From Microcella pacifica (GTDB taxonomy: Bacteria > Actinomycetota > Actinomycetes > Actinomycetales > Microbacteriaceae), in NCBI RefSeq assembly GCF_009371975.2, contig NZ_VIKT02000023.1, positions 1-34,350 of the forward strand: 34,350 nucleotides of DNA. Direction: 5' to 3'. A program made the translations under genes and the position numbers. The notes beneath the pieces are model-generated. The model had not been told where the DNA came from. It saw only the letters and a list, made by a program, of their open reading frames with translations, and ran no database searches. This document shows positions 1 through 8,798 of this stretch, one piece after another (position 1 is the first letter of the stretch; each line of letters opens with the position of its first letter).

Positions 1-44
1 TCTGCTCGCGCAGCCATCGACAACCTGCTTCCCATACCTCGGAT

Positions 45-67
45 AATGCCCGCCATTCGCGGGCATT
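45..67 (+). terminator. Terminator-like hairpin of an upstream off-window gene
   Basis: A perfect 9-bp stem (AATGCCCGC paired with GCGGGCATT) closes a 5-base loop and is followed by CTTATCT, a weak T-rich tail on the + strand. The 3' arm plus flank (CGCGGGCATTCTT, then TGAGGCACG after a few bases) recurs at 93-116, so part of the terminator looks tandemly duplicated. It would end a + strand gene lying left of the window; that gene is not visible. Confidence 0.5.
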
Positions 68-124
68 CTTATCTGAGGCACGGGAACCCACTCGCGGGCA
101 TTCTTCGTGAGGCACGTCGCACTC

Positions 125-154
125 TTGTGATTTCTGGCGTGCTGGGTGGATAAT
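125..154 (+). promoter_or_regulatory. Candidate vegetative promoter of the DUF3145 gene
   Basis: TTGTGA at 125-130 and GATAAT at 149-154 are separated by 18 bp, close to the housekeeping sigma consensus. Predicted transcription would start near 161 and give a leader of about 90 nt before the GTG at 251. Inferred from sequence only. Confidence 0.45.
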
Positions 155-250
155 GGGCGCTGACGGGCAACCGTTCCAACCGAATACGCTGCACGCTCAC
201 TCCGAGCCAGGTCGATGGGGAAGTCGCACCTGAACGAAACGGAGTGAACT

Positions 251-760
251 GTGGCTACTGCATCGGCTCGCGGAGTGCTGTTCGTGCACTCCGCTCCCCG
301 CGCGCTCTGCCCCCACATCGAGTGGGCCGCAGGTCGCGCCATCGACCGCGCTGTCAACTTCGACTGGATCGACCAGCCCGTCCTCCCCGGCACCCAGCGC
401 GCCGAGTTCGTCTGGGAGGGCGAGGCGGGCAGCGGGGCCAAGATCGCGAGCGCGCTGCGCGGCTGGGAGCACTTGCGCTTCGAGGTGACCGAGGATGCTG
501 CGCTCGGCTCCGACGGGGGCCGCTGGATGCACACGCCCGACCTCGGCATCTTCTTCGCCCAGACGGATGCCGCGGGCAACACCGTCATTCCCGAAGACCG
601 CGTGCGGTACGCGATGGAGGTCGCCGGCAGCAACGCCCTCGAGCTGCACCGCGAACTGCGCCTGGCGCTGGGTCAGGCGTGGGACGACGAGCTCGAGGCG
701 TTCCGCCACGCCGGCGACGAGGGCAGCCGAGTCGTCTGGCTGCGCCACCGCGCCGGCTGA
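251..760 (+). CDS. DUF3145 domain-containing protein
   Basis: 169-aa protein that I recognise as the actinobacterial DUF3145 family, from the opening RGVLFVHSAPRALCPHIEWA and the central WEHLRFEVTED and MHTPDLGIFF segments. Function is unknown. There is no signal peptide or membrane segment, so it should be cytosolic. The GTG start at 251 is supported by an ACGGAGTG Shine-Dalgarno-like stretch a few bases upstream. It converges on fabF with only 34 bp between the stops. Proximity to the fatty-acid synthesis cluster suggests, but does not prove, a link to lipid metabolism. Confidence 0.85.
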   Translation: MATASARGVLFVHSAPRALCPHIEWAAGRAIDRAVNFDWIDQPVLPGTQRAEFVWEGEAGSGAKIASALRGWEHLRFEVTEDAALGSDGGRWMHTPDLGIFFAQTDAAGNTVIPEDRVRYAMEVAGSNALELHRELRLALGQAWDDELEAFRHAGDEGSRVVWLRHRAG

Positions 761-794
761 CCGGCCCTGCGCCCCGCGCCCGCCAACCCGCGCG

Positions 795-2027
795 TCAGAC
801 GCTGCGGAACGCGACGACCGAGTTGTGGCCGCCGAAGCCGAACGAGTTCGACAGGGCGAGCAACGGCCCGTCGCCGAGCGCGCGCGGTGACGTGACGACG
901 TCGAGCGGAATGCGCTCGTCCTGGTTGTCGACGTTGATCGTCGGGGGAGCGGTGCGCTCCTGCAGCGCCAGGATCGTGAAGACCGCCTCGAGAGCGCCGG
1001 TCCCGCCGAGCAGGTGCCCGGTGGCGGCCTTCGTCGCCGACACGGGGATCGAGTGCACCCGGTCGCCGAAGACGCGCTCCAGCGCGGCGTATTCCGCGAT
1101 GTCGCCCACAGGCGTCGAGGTCGCGTGCGCGTTGATGTGCGACACGTCGTCGGGCGTGGCACCGGCCTGCTCGAGAGCGGCGATGACGGCGCGCGCTGCC
1201 CCCGAACCCTCGGGGTCGGGCGCGGTGATGTGGAACGAGTCGGAGGTCACGGAGCCGCCCGCGAGCTCGGCGTAGATGCGAGCGCCACGAGCGAGCGCGT
1301 GCTCCTTCGTCTCAAGCACGAGCGCCGCGGCGCCCTCGCCGAGCACGAAGCCGTCGCGGTCGACGTCGTACGGCCGCGAGGCTGCGGCGGGGTCGTCGTT
1401 GCGGCGGGAGAGCGCCTGCATGGCGGCGAAGGCGGCGATGGGCAGGGGATGCACGACCGCTTCGGTGCCGCCGGCGACGACGACATCGGCGAGGCCGAGC
1501 TGGAGGTGCTCGTAGGCGTTCGCGATCGCCTCGGTGCCCGAGGCGCACGCGGAGACGACCGTGCGCGCGCCGGCACGGGCGCCGAGGCCCATGCTGATCG
1601 CGGCCGCGGCGGCGTTGGGCATGAGCATGGGGATCGTCATGGGCAGGACCCGGCGCGGGCCCTTCTCCTTGAGCACGTCCCAGGCCTCGAGAAGCGTCCA
1701 CAGGCCGCCGATGCCGGTCGCATAGTCGACGAGGATGCGCTCGGGGTCGATGTCGGGGGTACCCGCGTCGGCCCAGGCTTCGCGCGCGGCGATGAGCGCG
1801 AATTGGGCGGAGGGGTCGAGTCTCTTGATCTCCTGGCGCTCGAGCACCTCGGAGGGGCGCACGGCGGCTTCTGCGGCGAAGGTCACGGGCAGCTCGTGCT
1901 GGGCGACCCAGTCGTGCTCGAGCGTGCGCACGCCGGATTCGCCGCGCAGCAGGGCATCCCAGCTGTCGCGGGCGGTCCCGCCGAGCGGGGAGGTGGCACC
2001 GATTCCGGTGACGACGATGGTGGTCAT
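795..2027 (-). CDS. fabF: 3-oxoacyl-[ACP] synthase II (FabF/KasA type)
   Basis: 410-aa beta-ketoacyl-ACP synthase that condenses malonyl-ACP with growing acyl-ACP in FAS II elongation in the cytosol. The thiolase-fold triad is complete: Cys161 in ACASG, His301 in NAHATSTPVGD and His338 in ATGHLLGGTGA; the C-terminal GFGGHN glycine-rich loop is also present. Length is typical of the family. It is the last gene of the fabD-fabH-acpP-fabF cluster, 98 bp after acpP, with a strong hairpin in that gap. A GAGAG sequence 8 nt upstream supports the ATG at 2027. Whether it behaves as FabF or as a KasA-like enzyme cannot be decided from sequence; no mycolate genes are in view. Confidence 0.95.
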   Translation of the reverse strand: MTTIVVTGIGATSPLGGTARDSWDALLRGESGVRTLEHDWVAQHELPVTFAAEAAVRPSEVLERQEIKRLDPSAQFALIAAREAWADAGTPDIDPERILVDYATGIGGLWTLLEAWDVLKEKGPRRVLPMTIPMLMPNAAAAAISMGLGARAGARTVVSACASGTEAIANAYEHLQLGLADVVVAGGTEAVVHPLPIAAFAAMQALSRRNDDPAAASRPYDVDRDGFVLGEGAAALVLETKEHALARGARIYAELAGGSVTSDSFHITAPDPEGSGAARAVIAALEQAGATPDDVSHINAHATSTPVGDIAEYAALERVFGDRVHSIPVSATKAATGHLLGGTGALEAVFTILALQERTAPPTINVDNQDERIPLDVVTSPRALGDGPLLALSNSFGFGGHNSVVAFRSV

Positions 2028-2058
2028 AGCGTCAACTCTCTGCAGGTGGTTCGGGTGT

Positions 2059-2113
2059 GTGCGCCGATGCCGGGGCGGCGCCGGGGCGCTGCGGCCCCGG
2101 CATCGGCGCGCAC
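2059..2113 (-). terminator. Strong intercistronic stem-loop between acpP and fabF
   Basis: An arm of 18 bases at 2059-2076 is complementary to 2094-2113, with a single 2-base bulge and a 17-base loop. It lies between the acpP stop and the fabF start on the - strand. There is no T-run after it. It could act as a partial terminator, a 3'-end stabiliser for acpP mRNA or a processing site. Any of these would lower fabF expression relative to the very abundant acyl carrier protein. The structure is seen; the role is inferred. Confidence 0.6.
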
Positions 2114-2125
2114 TCGCGGGTCAGG

Positions 2126-2374
2126 TCAGCCCTGGGCGCCCACGATGTAGGTGACGGCGTCACCGACGGTCTTGAGGTTCTTGACCTCTTCGTCGGGGAT
2201 CTTGACGTCGAACTTCTCTTCCGCGTTGACGACGATCGTCATCATCGAGATCGAGTCGATGTCGAGGTCGTCGGTGAACGACTTGTCGAGAGCGACCGAG
2301 TCGGTCGAGATTCCGGTCTCGTCATTGATGAGCTCGGCGAGGCCGGCGAGAACTTCTTCGGTGGACAGTGCCAT
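2126..2374 (-). CDS. acpP: Acyl carrier protein
   Basis: 82-aa acidic protein with the phosphopantetheine attachment motif DLDIDSIS; Ser41 is the modified residue. It carries acyl intermediates between FabD, FabH and FabF. Four-helix ACP length and composition are typical, and it lacks the long C-terminal extension of mycobacterial AcpM. AGGAG lies 7 nt before the ATG at 2374. It sits between fabH and fabF, in the order usual for actinobacteria. Confidence 0.96.
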   Translation of the reverse strand: MALSTEEVLAGLAELINDETGISTDSVALDKSFTDDLDIDSISMMTIVVNAEEKFDVKIPDEEVKNLKTVGDAVTYIVGAQG

Positions 2375-2457
2375 GGTGTTGTCTCCTATGGGGGTGTGTA
2401 TGACCGCCTCCCATCCTAGGGCGGGGCGCGGTCGGGGTCGGGGGAGGCCGCGCGGGG

Positions 2458-3465
2458 CTAGGGCAAGCGCACCACTTGGGCTCCGAAGACGAGGCCGGCT
2501 CCGAAGCCGATCTGCAGGGCGAGGCCCCCGCTCAGTTCGGGATGCTCGGCGAGCAGCCGATGCGTCGCGAGCGGTATCGACGCCGCCGACGTGTTGCCGG
2601 TCGTGGCGATGTCTCGCCCGACGACGACGTGCTCGGGCAGTGCGAGCTGCTTGGCGAACTCATCGATGATGCGCATGTTCGCCTGGTGCGGAATGAAGGC
2701 GGCGAGGTCCTCGGCCGTCACTCCCGCGGCGTCGAGGGCCTGCTTGGCGACCTTGGCCATCTCCCACACGGCCCAGCGGAAGACGGTCTGGCCTTCCTGA
2801 CGCAGGGTGGGGTACTCGCCGTCGGGGTCGTCGAAGGCCTCCTTGAGGGGGCGGTCCATGCCGACTGCATCCCACTTGGAGCCGTCGGAACCCCAGACGG
2901 TCGCCCCGATTCCGGGCTCGTCCGCGGGCCCGACGATCGCAGCTCCGGCGCCGTCCCCGAGCAGGAAGGAGATGGTGCGATCGGTGGGCTTGGCGAAGTC
3001 GCTGAGCTTCTCGGCGCCGACCACGAGCACGTAGCGAGCCGCGCCGGCGCGGATGAGGGCATCCGCTTGCGCGATGCCGTAGGCGTAGCCGGCGCACGCG
3101 GCGGAGACGTCGTAGGCGGGCGCCGGGGTCGCCCCGATGCGCTCGGTGAGGAGCGAGGCCAGGGAGGGCGTCTGCACGGTGTTGCTGATGGTCGAGACGA
3201 TGACCGCGCCGATGTCGCTCGGGCTGATGCCGGCCTTGTCGATCGCCTCGCGCGAGGCGGCCTCGGCGAGATCGACCGCCTGCACGTTCGCGCTCGCTCG
3301 GGTGCGCGTGATGACACCGGTGCGCTGGCGAATCCACTCGTCGGAGGACTCGATGGGCCCGACGATGTCGTCGTTGGGCACGATGACGTCGCCGCGTGCC
3401 GCGCCGACAGCGTGGATGCGCGTGTACGGCACGCCCGTGGACTGGGTCAGACTCGCGGGGCTCAT
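2458..3465 (-). CDS. fabH: 3-oxoacyl-[ACP] synthase III (FabH)
   Basis: 335-aa initiating condensing enzyme that joins an acyl-CoA primer to malonyl-ACP. The catalytic triad is complete: Cys124 in SAACAGYAYG, His260 in IPHQANMR and Asn291 in TGNTSAASIP. I place the start at the ATG whose first bases overlap the fabD stop (ATGA), giving a translationally coupled fabD-fabH pair and the expected length; the frame stays open upstream into fabD but a longer product would be abnormal. In branched-chain-lipid actinobacteria FabH often selects branched primers, but specificity cannot be read here. Confidence 0.95.
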   Translation of the reverse strand: MSPASLTQSTGVPYTRIHAVGAARGDVIVPNDDIVGPIESSDEWIRQRTGVITRTRASANVQAVDLAEAASREAIDKAGISPSDIGAVIVSTISNTVQTPSLASLLTERIGATPAPAYDVSAACAGYAYGIAQADALIRAGAARYVLVVGAEKLSDFAKPTDRTISFLLGDGAGAAIVGPADEPGIGATVWGSDGSKWDAVGMDRPLKEAFDDPDGEYPTLRQEGQTVFRWAVWEMAKVAKQALDAAGVTAEDLAAFIPHQANMRIIDEFAKQLALPEHVVVGRDIATTGNTSAASIPLATHRLLAEHPELSGGLALQIGFGAGLVFGAQVVRLP

Positions 3466-4376
3466 GCGTTCTCCAGCATCTCGATCGCGGCGGGAAGGTC
3501 GTCGGGGGTCTTGATGGCGACGCTCGGCACGCCGCGCAGCCCGCGCTTCGCGAGACCCGTGAGGGCTCCGCCGGGCAGCAGCTCGATGATGCCGGTGACG
3601 CTGTCGGCCGCCATCGACTCCATGCAGGAGTCCCACCGCACGGGCGAGGAGATCTGCCCGATGAGGAGGTCGAGGAAGGCCGCGCCGGTCTCGACGACGC
3701 TCCCGTCGCGGTTCGTGTAGAGGCGGATGCCGGGGTCGCCGACCGCGATGCCGTCGGCTGCCGTGCGCACGCGCTCCACGGCGTCGCCCATGTAGCTCGT
3801 GTGGAAGGCGCCGGCGACCTGGAGCGGGATGACGCGGGTGCCGGGCACGGGGTCGGCGGCGAGGGCCTCGAGGTTCGCGAGCTCGCCCGCGACGACGGTC
3901 TGGCCGCCGCCGTTGACGTTTGCTGCTTCGAGACCGAGTTCGGTGATGCGCGCTGCGAGGGCGTCGGCGTCGCCTCCGATGACGGCGCTCATGCCCGTGG
4001 GCACGAGAGCGGCGGCGTCGGCCATCGCGAGCCCGCGCTCGCGGACCAGGCGCAGGGCGTCCTCCTCCGAGAGCACCCCCGCGAGGGCGGCGGCGGCGAA
4101 CTCGCCGACGGAGTGACCCGCGACCGCGCCGACGCGGTCGCGGCGGCCGTCGAGCAGAGCGGAGGCGCTCAGCAGGCTCGCGGCGACGATGAGGGGCTGG
4201 GCGACGGCCGTGTCGCGGATGGTGTCGGCGTCGGACTCCGTACCGTGCGCGGCGAGATCGAGGCCGGTCGCGGCGGAGTAGCGGTCGAGGGTCGCGCGGT
4301 GAGCGGGGTCTTCGAGCCAGGGTGCGAGGAAGCCGGGGGACTGCGAGCCCTGGCCGGGGGCGACGACGACGATCAT
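3462..4376 (-). CDS. fabD: Malonyl-CoA:ACP transacylase
   Basis: Loads malonyl groups from CoA onto AcpP. From the preferred start it is 304 aa, with the N-terminal APGQGSQ loop, nucleophile Ser89 in GHSVGE and His192 in AGAFHTSYM. Two in-frame ATGs lie 9 bases apart (4385 and 4376). The GGGAGG Shine-Dalgarno sequence abuts the first but is 9 nt from the second, so I choose 4376. It is first in the fabD-fabH-acpP-fabF unit and overlaps fabH by 4 bases. A dyad in the upstream gap may be the FasR operator. Confidence 0.95.
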   Translation of the reverse strand: MIVVVAPGQGSQSPGFLAPWLEDPAHRATLDRYSAATGLDLAAHGTESDADTIRDTAVAQPLIVAASLLSASALLDGRRDRVGAVAGHSVGEFAAAALAGVLSEEDALRLVRERGLAMADAAALVPTGMSAVIGGDADALAARITELGLEAANVNGGGQTVVAGELANLEALAADPVPGTRVIPLQVAGAFHTSYMGDAVERVRTAADGIAVGDPGIRLYTNRDGSVVETGAAFLDLLIGQISSPVRWDSCMESMAADSVTGIIELLPGGALTGLAKRGLRGVPSVAIKTPDDLPAAIEMLENA

Positions 4377-4428
4377 GAGTTCCATCCTCCCAAAGGGGGT
4401 TGCGGTCGGGTGCTGGTGGAGGTCGTGA

Positions 4429-4449
4429 ACAAAGTCGTCACGGTGTTGT
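4429..4449. promoter_or_regulatory. Operator-like dyad upstream of fabD (candidate FasR site)
   Basis: ACAA-N3-CGT-N1-ACG-N3-TTGT is perfectly symmetric in its specified positions about base 4439. It lies in the 112-bp gap between fasR and fabD, about 53 bases before the fabD start. In Streptomyces, FasR is a PucR-family protein encoded beside fabD that controls this operon, so the location fits. The actual FasR consensus is not known to me, so this is inference. Confidence 0.4.
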
Positions 4450-4488
4450 CCGGTCTCTACAGTGGCACGCGGCGAGGGTCACGGCGAC

Positions 4489-5679
4489 TCAGCGCCGGGG
4501 CCCTCCTGGCTCCGCGATCGAGCCGACGATGAGGGCGCACTGCAGGATGAGCGCCTCCCGCGACCCCGTCGCATCCCAACCGATGACCTCGCTGATGCGC
4601 TTGAGGCGGTAGCGGACCGTGTTGGGGTGCACGAACAGCTCGCGCGCCGTCGCCTCCAGACTGCGACCGTTGTCGAGGTACGCCCAGAGGGTCGCGAGCA
4701 GCTCGACGTTGTGGTTCTTGAGCGGCGTGTAGATGCGGTCGATGAGGGTGCGGCGGGCGATCGGGTCGCCCGCGAGAGCACGTTCAGGTAGCAGATCGTC
4801 GGCGTGGGTGGGGCGCGGAGCGTTGCGCCACGAGCGCGCGACGGCGAATCCGGCGAGGGCGGCCTTGGCGCTCTTGCCGGCCTCGACGACGTCGGGCACC
4901 TCGGGGCCGAGCACGAGGTGACCTTCTCCGAAACTGGGCTCGAGCGCTTCGGCGATCTGAGCGAAGGTGTGAGTGGGCGGGGTATCGGTGCCGTCTTCTC
5001 CGCGCGGCGTCGCGCGGCCGATGACGACGACGAGGCGATTGCCCTGCACTCCGATGAGCACGTCGGCGTCCACGTGGCGCGCCACGCGACGAACCTGGTC
5101 GACGTCGACGATGCGCGGTGTCGTGCCGACGAGCACGCACACCTCGCCGTGGCCGTTCCAGCCAAGGGCGGCGATGCGGCTGGGCAACTCGTTGTCGTAC
5201 TCGCCGCTGAGGATCGAGTCGACGACGAGGGCCTCGAGCCGGGCATCCCAGAGTCCGCGCGCCTCCGCGGCGCGCGCGTAGACGTCCGCGGCGGCGAAAG
5301 CGATCTCGCGGCTGTACAGCAGTATCGCCTCGCGCACGCTCTCATCGCGGCCCTTGACGCGCTCCTCGACGACCTCGACCACGACGCGGATGAGCTGCAA
5401 GGTCTGCTGGAGGCTCACCGAGCGGAGCAGTTCGCGCGGCGCGGCATCGAAGACATCCGCGGCGATCCAGGGCTGCGAGCTCGGGTCGTCGTACCAGCTG
5501 ATGAAGGAGGTGATGCCCGCTTGCGCGACGAGCCCGACGGCGGAGCGTCGGCTCGGTGGCATCGTGCCGTACCAGGGCAGTGTGTCGTCGAGCTGCCTGA
5601 GCGTCTCCGACGCGAGGTCGCCCGAGATGTTGCGCAACCAGGTGAGCGTCTGAGCCTTCGTCATCGAGGCCACGTGCAC
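4489..5679 (-). CDS. fasR: PucR/CdaR-family transcriptional regulator of fatty acid synthesis
   Basis: 396-aa regulator. The C-terminus carries the PucR helix-turn-helix (HTH_30) with the diagnostic stretch LEATARELFVHPNTVRYRLK, and the middle resembles the GGDEF-like CdaR domain. Position between aceE and fabD matches Streptomyces FasR (activator of the fab operon) and the PucR-like Rv2242 of M. tuberculosis. The start is taken as GTG 5679 with GAGG 6 nt upstream; GTG 5673 and ATG 5664 are also possible. Function rests on family plus synteny. The inducing signal is unknown. Confidence 0.85.
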   Translation of the reverse strand: MHVASMTKAQTLTWLRNISGDLASETLRQLDDTLPWYGTMPPSRRSAVGLVAQAGITSFISWYDDPSSQPWIAADVFDAAPRELLRSVSLQQTLQLIRVVVEVVEERVKGRDESVREAILLYSREIAFAAADVYARAAEARGLWDARLEALVVDSILSGEYDNELPSRIAALGWNGHGEVCVLVGTTPRIVDVDQVRRVARHVDADVLIGVQGNRLVVVIGRATPRGEDGTDTPPTHTFAQIAEALEPSFGEGHLVLGPEVPDVVEAGKSAKAALAGFAVARSWRNAPRPTHADDLLPERALAGDPIARRTLIDRIYTPLKNHNVELLATLWAYLDNGRSLEATARELFVHPNTVRYRLKRISEVIGWDATGSREALILQCALIVGSIAEPGGPRR

Positions 5680-5693
5680 CCCTTTCCTCGAGT

Positions 5694-5724
5694 ACCGGGC
5701 GCGCGCCGGAGCGCGCGACCCGGT
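5694..5724 (-). terminator. Strong hairpin between aceE and fasR
   Basis: Thirteen base pairs (5694-5706 with 5711-5724, one bulged A at 5718) close a CGGA tetraloop. It lies just after the aceE stop on the - strand and just before the fasR ribosome-binding region. It has no T-tract, as is common for actinobacterial terminators. It probably ends or attenuates aceE transcription before fasR. Confidence 0.65.
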
Positions 5725-5737
5725 GCTGCCGCGTGCG

Positions 5738-8464
5738 TCAGGCGTCGCCGCCCGCCGCGCCCGTGGTGCCGGCGGTGACGTCGTGCAGTCGGTATCGCTC
5801 GATCGCCTGCCCCACGACCGCGGGGTCGACGACGCCGCGCCGCGCGAGCTGCTGCAGGGTGCGGACGACGACCGACGGCCCGTCGATCGTGAAGAAGCGC
5901 CGCGCGGCGGGCCGCGTGTCGCTGAAGCCGAAGCCGTCGGCGCCGAGCGTGGCGAAATCGCCCGGCACGAACTGCCGAATCTGATCGGGAACCGCGTGCA
6001 TGAAGTCGCTCACCGCGACGACGGGGCCCTCGGCTGACTCGAGCTTCTGCGTCACGTAGGGCACCCGCGGGCGTTCGCCGGGCTGCAGGAAGTTGTGCTC
6101 CTCCGCGGCGAGGCCGTCGCGACGCAGTTCGGTCCACGACGTGACGCTCCACACATCGGCGGAGACGTTCCAGTCGTCGGCGAGCAGCTGCTGGGCCTCG
6201 AGCGCCCACGGCACCGCGACGCCTGAGGCGAGCAACTGCGCCTTCGGGCCAATGTTCTCGGCGCGCCGGTACAGGTAGAGCCCGCGCAGCACGCCGTCGA
6301 CGTCGAGGTTCTCGGGCTCGGCGGGCTGCACCTGCGGCTCGTTGTACACCGTGAGGTAGTACATGACGTTCGGGTCGGGGTGCTCGCCGCCGTACATGCG
6401 CTCCAGGCCCGCCTTGACGATGTGGCCGAGCTCGAAACCGAACGCGGGGTCGTAGGACACGACGGCCGGGTTGGTGCTCGCCAGCAGCGGCGAGTGCCCG
6501 TCAGCGTGCTGGAGGCCCTCTCCGGTCAGCGTCGTGCGACCCGCGGTCGCACCGATGACGAAGCCGCGCGCCATCTGGTCGCCCGCCGCCCAGAAGGCGT
6601 CGCCCGTGCGCTGGAAGCCGAACATCGAGTAGAAGACGTAGACCGGGATGAGCGGCTCGCCGTGCGTCGCGTAGCTCGTCCCGACGGCCGTGAAGGCCGC
6701 GACCGCGCCCGCCTCATTGATGCCCGTGTGCAGAATCTGGCCCTGCGGGCTCTCCTTGTAGGCGAGCAGCTGCTCGCGGTCGACGCTCGTGTAGTGCTGG
6801 CCGGCCGGGTTGTAGATCTTCGAGGACGGGAAGTAGGCGTCCATACCGAAGGTGCGCGCCTCATCCGGAATGATCGGCACGATGCGGTGACCGAAGTCCT
6901 TCGACCGCAGGAGGTCCTTGAGCAGTCGCGCGAAGGCCATCGTCGTGGCGATCTCCTGCTTGCCCGAGCCCTTCTTCACGATGTCGTACGTCTTCTCGTC
7001 GGGGAGCGAGATCTGCGTGTACTTCGTGCGGCGCTCGGGCACGAAGCCGCCGAGCTCGCGCCGGCGCTCGTGCAGGTACTGGATCGCCGGGTCGTCGTTG
7101 CCGGGGTGGTAGTAGGGCGGCTGGTACGGGTCCTTCTCGAGCTCGGCGTCGGTGATCGGGATGCGCATCTCGTCGCGGAACTGCTTGAGGTTGTCGAGCG
7201 TGAGCTTCTTCATCTGGTGCGTCGCGTTGCGGCCCTCGAAGCTCGGGCCGAGGCCGTAGCCCTTGACGGTCTTCGCGAGGATGACCGTCGGCTGGCCGGT
7301 GTGCTCGCTCGCAGCCTTGAACGCCGCATAGACCTTGCGGTAGTCGTGGCCGCCGCGCTTGAGGTTCCAGATCTCGTCGTCGCTCATGTGCTCGACCATC
7401 GCCGCCGTGCGCGGGTCGCGCCCGAAGAAGTGCTCGCGGATGAACGCACCCGACTCGGCCTTGTACGTCTGGTAGTCGCCGTCGGGGGTGCGGTTCATGA
7501 GGTCGCGCAACGCGCCCTCGTGGTCGTTCGCGAGCAGGGCATCCCACTCTCGACCCCAGATGACCTTGATGACGTTCCATCCGGCACCGCGGAAGAAGCT
7601 CTCGAGCTCCTGGATGATCTTGCCGTTGCCGCGCACCGGGCCGTCGAGACGCTGCAGGTTGCAGTTGATGATGAAATTGAGGTTGTCGAGGCCGTCGTTC
7701 GCAGCGAGTTGCAGCGCACCCCGGCTCTCGACCTCGTCCATCTCGCCGTCACCGAGGAAGGCCCAGACCTGCGAGTCGTCGGCCTCGGCGATGCCGCGAT
7801 TGGTGACGTACTTGTTGAGCTGCGCCTGGTAGATGGCGTTAATCGGGCCCAGGCCCATCGACACGGTCGGGAACTGCCAGAACGTCGGCATGAGACGCGG
7901 GTGCGGGTAGCTCGAGAGGCCGCCGCTAGGGTGCGACTTCTCCTGACGGAAACCGTCGAGCTGGTCCGTCGTGAGGCGGCCCTCGAGGTAGGCGCGCGCG
8001 TACATGCCGGGGGAGGCGTGGCCCTGGTAGAAGATCTGGTCGCCGCCCGTGGGGTGCTCGGCGCCGCGGAAGAAGTGGTTGTGCCCGACCTCGTACAGCG
8101 CCGCGCTCGACGCGTAGGTGGAGATGTGACCGCCGACGGCGATGTTCGGCCGCTGGGCACGGTGCACGGTGATCGCGGCGTTCCAGCGGATCCACGCGCG
8201 GTAGCGGCGCTCGATCTCCTCGTCACCCGGGAAGGCCGGCTCGTTCTCGGGGGCGATCGTGTTGAGGTAGTCCGTCGTCGGCACCATCGGCACGCCGAGG
8301 TGCAGCTCCTTCGAGCGCTTGAGGAGGCTGAGCATGATCTCGCGCCCTCGCTGCGGACCGCGAGCCTGAACGACCGCGTCGAGCGACTCATTCCATTCGC
8401 TGGTCTCCTCCGGATCGGAGTCTGTGTGCTTGACCGAGTACGGATCCTGGTCGTTGACCGTCAC
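5738..8464 (-). CDS. aceE: Pyruvate dehydrogenase E1 component, homodimeric type
   Basis: 908-aa thiamine-diphosphate enzyme that decarboxylates pyruvate and acetylates the lipoyl group of E2, yielding acetyl-CoA. The ThDP-Mg motif begins at GDGEMDE (238-244) and ends near Asn268 in NCNLQ. Other family hallmarks are [15 protein letters not shown] near 113, [20 protein letters not shown] near 140 and [13 protein letters not shown] in the transketolase-like middle. Length matches the single-chain AceE of actinobacteria. The start is GTG 8464 with AAGAGG 6 nt upstream. Its E2 partner in actinobacteria is usually the dlaT/sucB-type protein, part of which lies at the right edge of this window. Confidence 0.96.
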   Translation of the reverse strand: MTVNDQDPYSVKHTDSDPEETSEWNESLDAVVQARGPQRGREIMLSLLKRSKELHLGVPMVPTTDYLNTIAPENEPAFPGDEEIERRYRAWIRWNAAITVHRAQRPNIAVGGHISTYASSAALYEVGHNHFFRGAEHPTGGDQIFYQGHASPGMYARAYLEGRLTTDQLDGFRQEKSHPSGGLSSYPHPRLMPTFWQFPTVSMGLGPINAIYQAQLNKYVTNRGIAEADDSQVWAFLGDGEMDEVESRGALQLAANDGLDNLNFIINCNLQRLDGPVRGNGKIIQELESFFRGAGWNVIKVIWGREWDALLANDHEGALRDLMNRTPDGDYQTYKAESGAFIREHFFGRDPRTAAMVEHMSDDEIWNLKRGGHDYRKVYAAFKAASEHTGQPTVILAKTVKGYGLGPSFEGRNATHQMKKLTLDNLKQFRDEMRIPITDAELEKDPYQPPYYHPGNDDPAIQYLHERRRELGGFVPERRTKYTQISLPDEKTYDIVKKGSGKQEIATTMAFARLLKDLLRSKDFGHRIVPIIPDEARTFGMDAYFPSSKIYNPAGQHYTSVDREQLLAYKESPQGQILHTGINEAGAVAAFTAVGTSYATHGEPLIPVYVFYSMFGFQRTGDAFWAAGDQMARGFVIGATAGRTTLTGEGLQHADGHSPLLASTNPAVVSYDPAFGFELGHIVKAGLERMYGGEHPDPNVMYYLTVYNEPQVQPAEPENLDVDGVLRGLYLYRRAENIGPKAQLLASGVAVPWALEAQQLLADDWNVSADVWSVTSWTELRRDGLAAEEHNFLQPGERPRVPYVTQKLESAEGPVVAVSDFMHAVPDQIRQFVPGDFATLGADGFGFSDTRPAARRFFTIDGPSVVVRTLQQLARRGVVDPAVVGQAIERYRLHDVTAGTTGAAGGDA

Positions 8465-8549
8465 CCTTGACCTCTTCCTGGTGGTAGACAGAGTGTGTCG
8501 TCAGTCGTCACCACCGGGTTGCGGCGGGAGACCGTTTCGAGCGTGATCG

Positions 8550-8555
8550 AGTCTA
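8550..8555 (-). promoter_or_regulatory. Candidate aceE -10 element
   Basis: TAGACT on the - strand, about 86 bases before the aceE GTG, matches the TANNNT pattern seen repeatedly in this window. No clear -35 is visible. The remaining aceE leader (8465-8549) shows no obvious riboswitch fold. Confidence 0.35.
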
Positions 8556-8616
8556 GTCATGCCCACCTGCACCTCCCGTGACCGGTCGGCGTGAGGCGCG
8601 GCGGCCCTCGGAGCAG

Positions 8617-8622
8617 TAGCAT
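8617..8622 (+). promoter_or_regulatory. Candidate -10 element of tRNA-Val
   Basis: TAGCAT ends 10 bases before the mature 5' end of the tRNA, a normal distance for a short-leader tRNA transcript. No good -35 is seen. Confidence 0.4.
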
Positions 8623-8632
8623 TCTCGTCGTC

Positions 8633-8705
8633 GGGCTCTTAGCTCAGTTGGTAGAGCGCCTCGTTTACACCGAGGATGTCGGCGGTTCGAGTCCGTCAGG
8701 GCCCA
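8633..8705 (+). tRNA. tRNA-Val (anticodon UAC)
   Basis: A full cloverleaf folds by eye. The acceptor GGGCTCT pairs with AGGGCCC (one G-U), followed by discriminator A. The D-arm is GCTC/GAGC, and the anticodon stem CCTCG/CGAGG has loop TTTACAC giving anticodon TAC. The variable loop is 5 bases, and the T-arm GGCGG/CCGTC has loop TTCGAGT. Length is 73 nt and CCA is not encoded. It decodes GUA/GUG valine codons. Confidence 0.97.
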
Positions 8706-8786
8706 CGCTCGATACCCCCGCTCGTGCGCGGTCGCGTCCGCGCCCTTCGCGTCACGGTTCGCCGCCGCGGTGTCGGGGCCTGCGTT

Positions 8787-8792
8787 TAGCGT
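8787..8792 (+). promoter_or_regulatory. Leaderless -10 for the 8799 gene
   Basis: TAGCGT followed by exactly 6 bases and then the GTG start. No Shine-Dalgarno sequence lies between, so the transcript should begin at or next to the start codon. Confidence 0.55.
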
Positions 8793-8798
8793 GGACGC

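Noticed and set aside
3466-3636. N-terminal extension of fabH into fabD
   Set aside because: The frame is open but only overlaps fabD; the ATGA overlap start gives the normal FabH length.
6380-8470. Long open frame antisense to aceE (about 700 codons)
   Set aside because: It mirrors aceE codon structure in GC-rich DNA, has Arg/Val/Glu-dominated composition and no domain. The opposite strand encodes a perfect AceE.
8633-8798. tRNA-Val as a phage or island attachment site
   Set aside because: No second copy of the tRNA 3' end, no integrase and no mobile genes are visible within the window.
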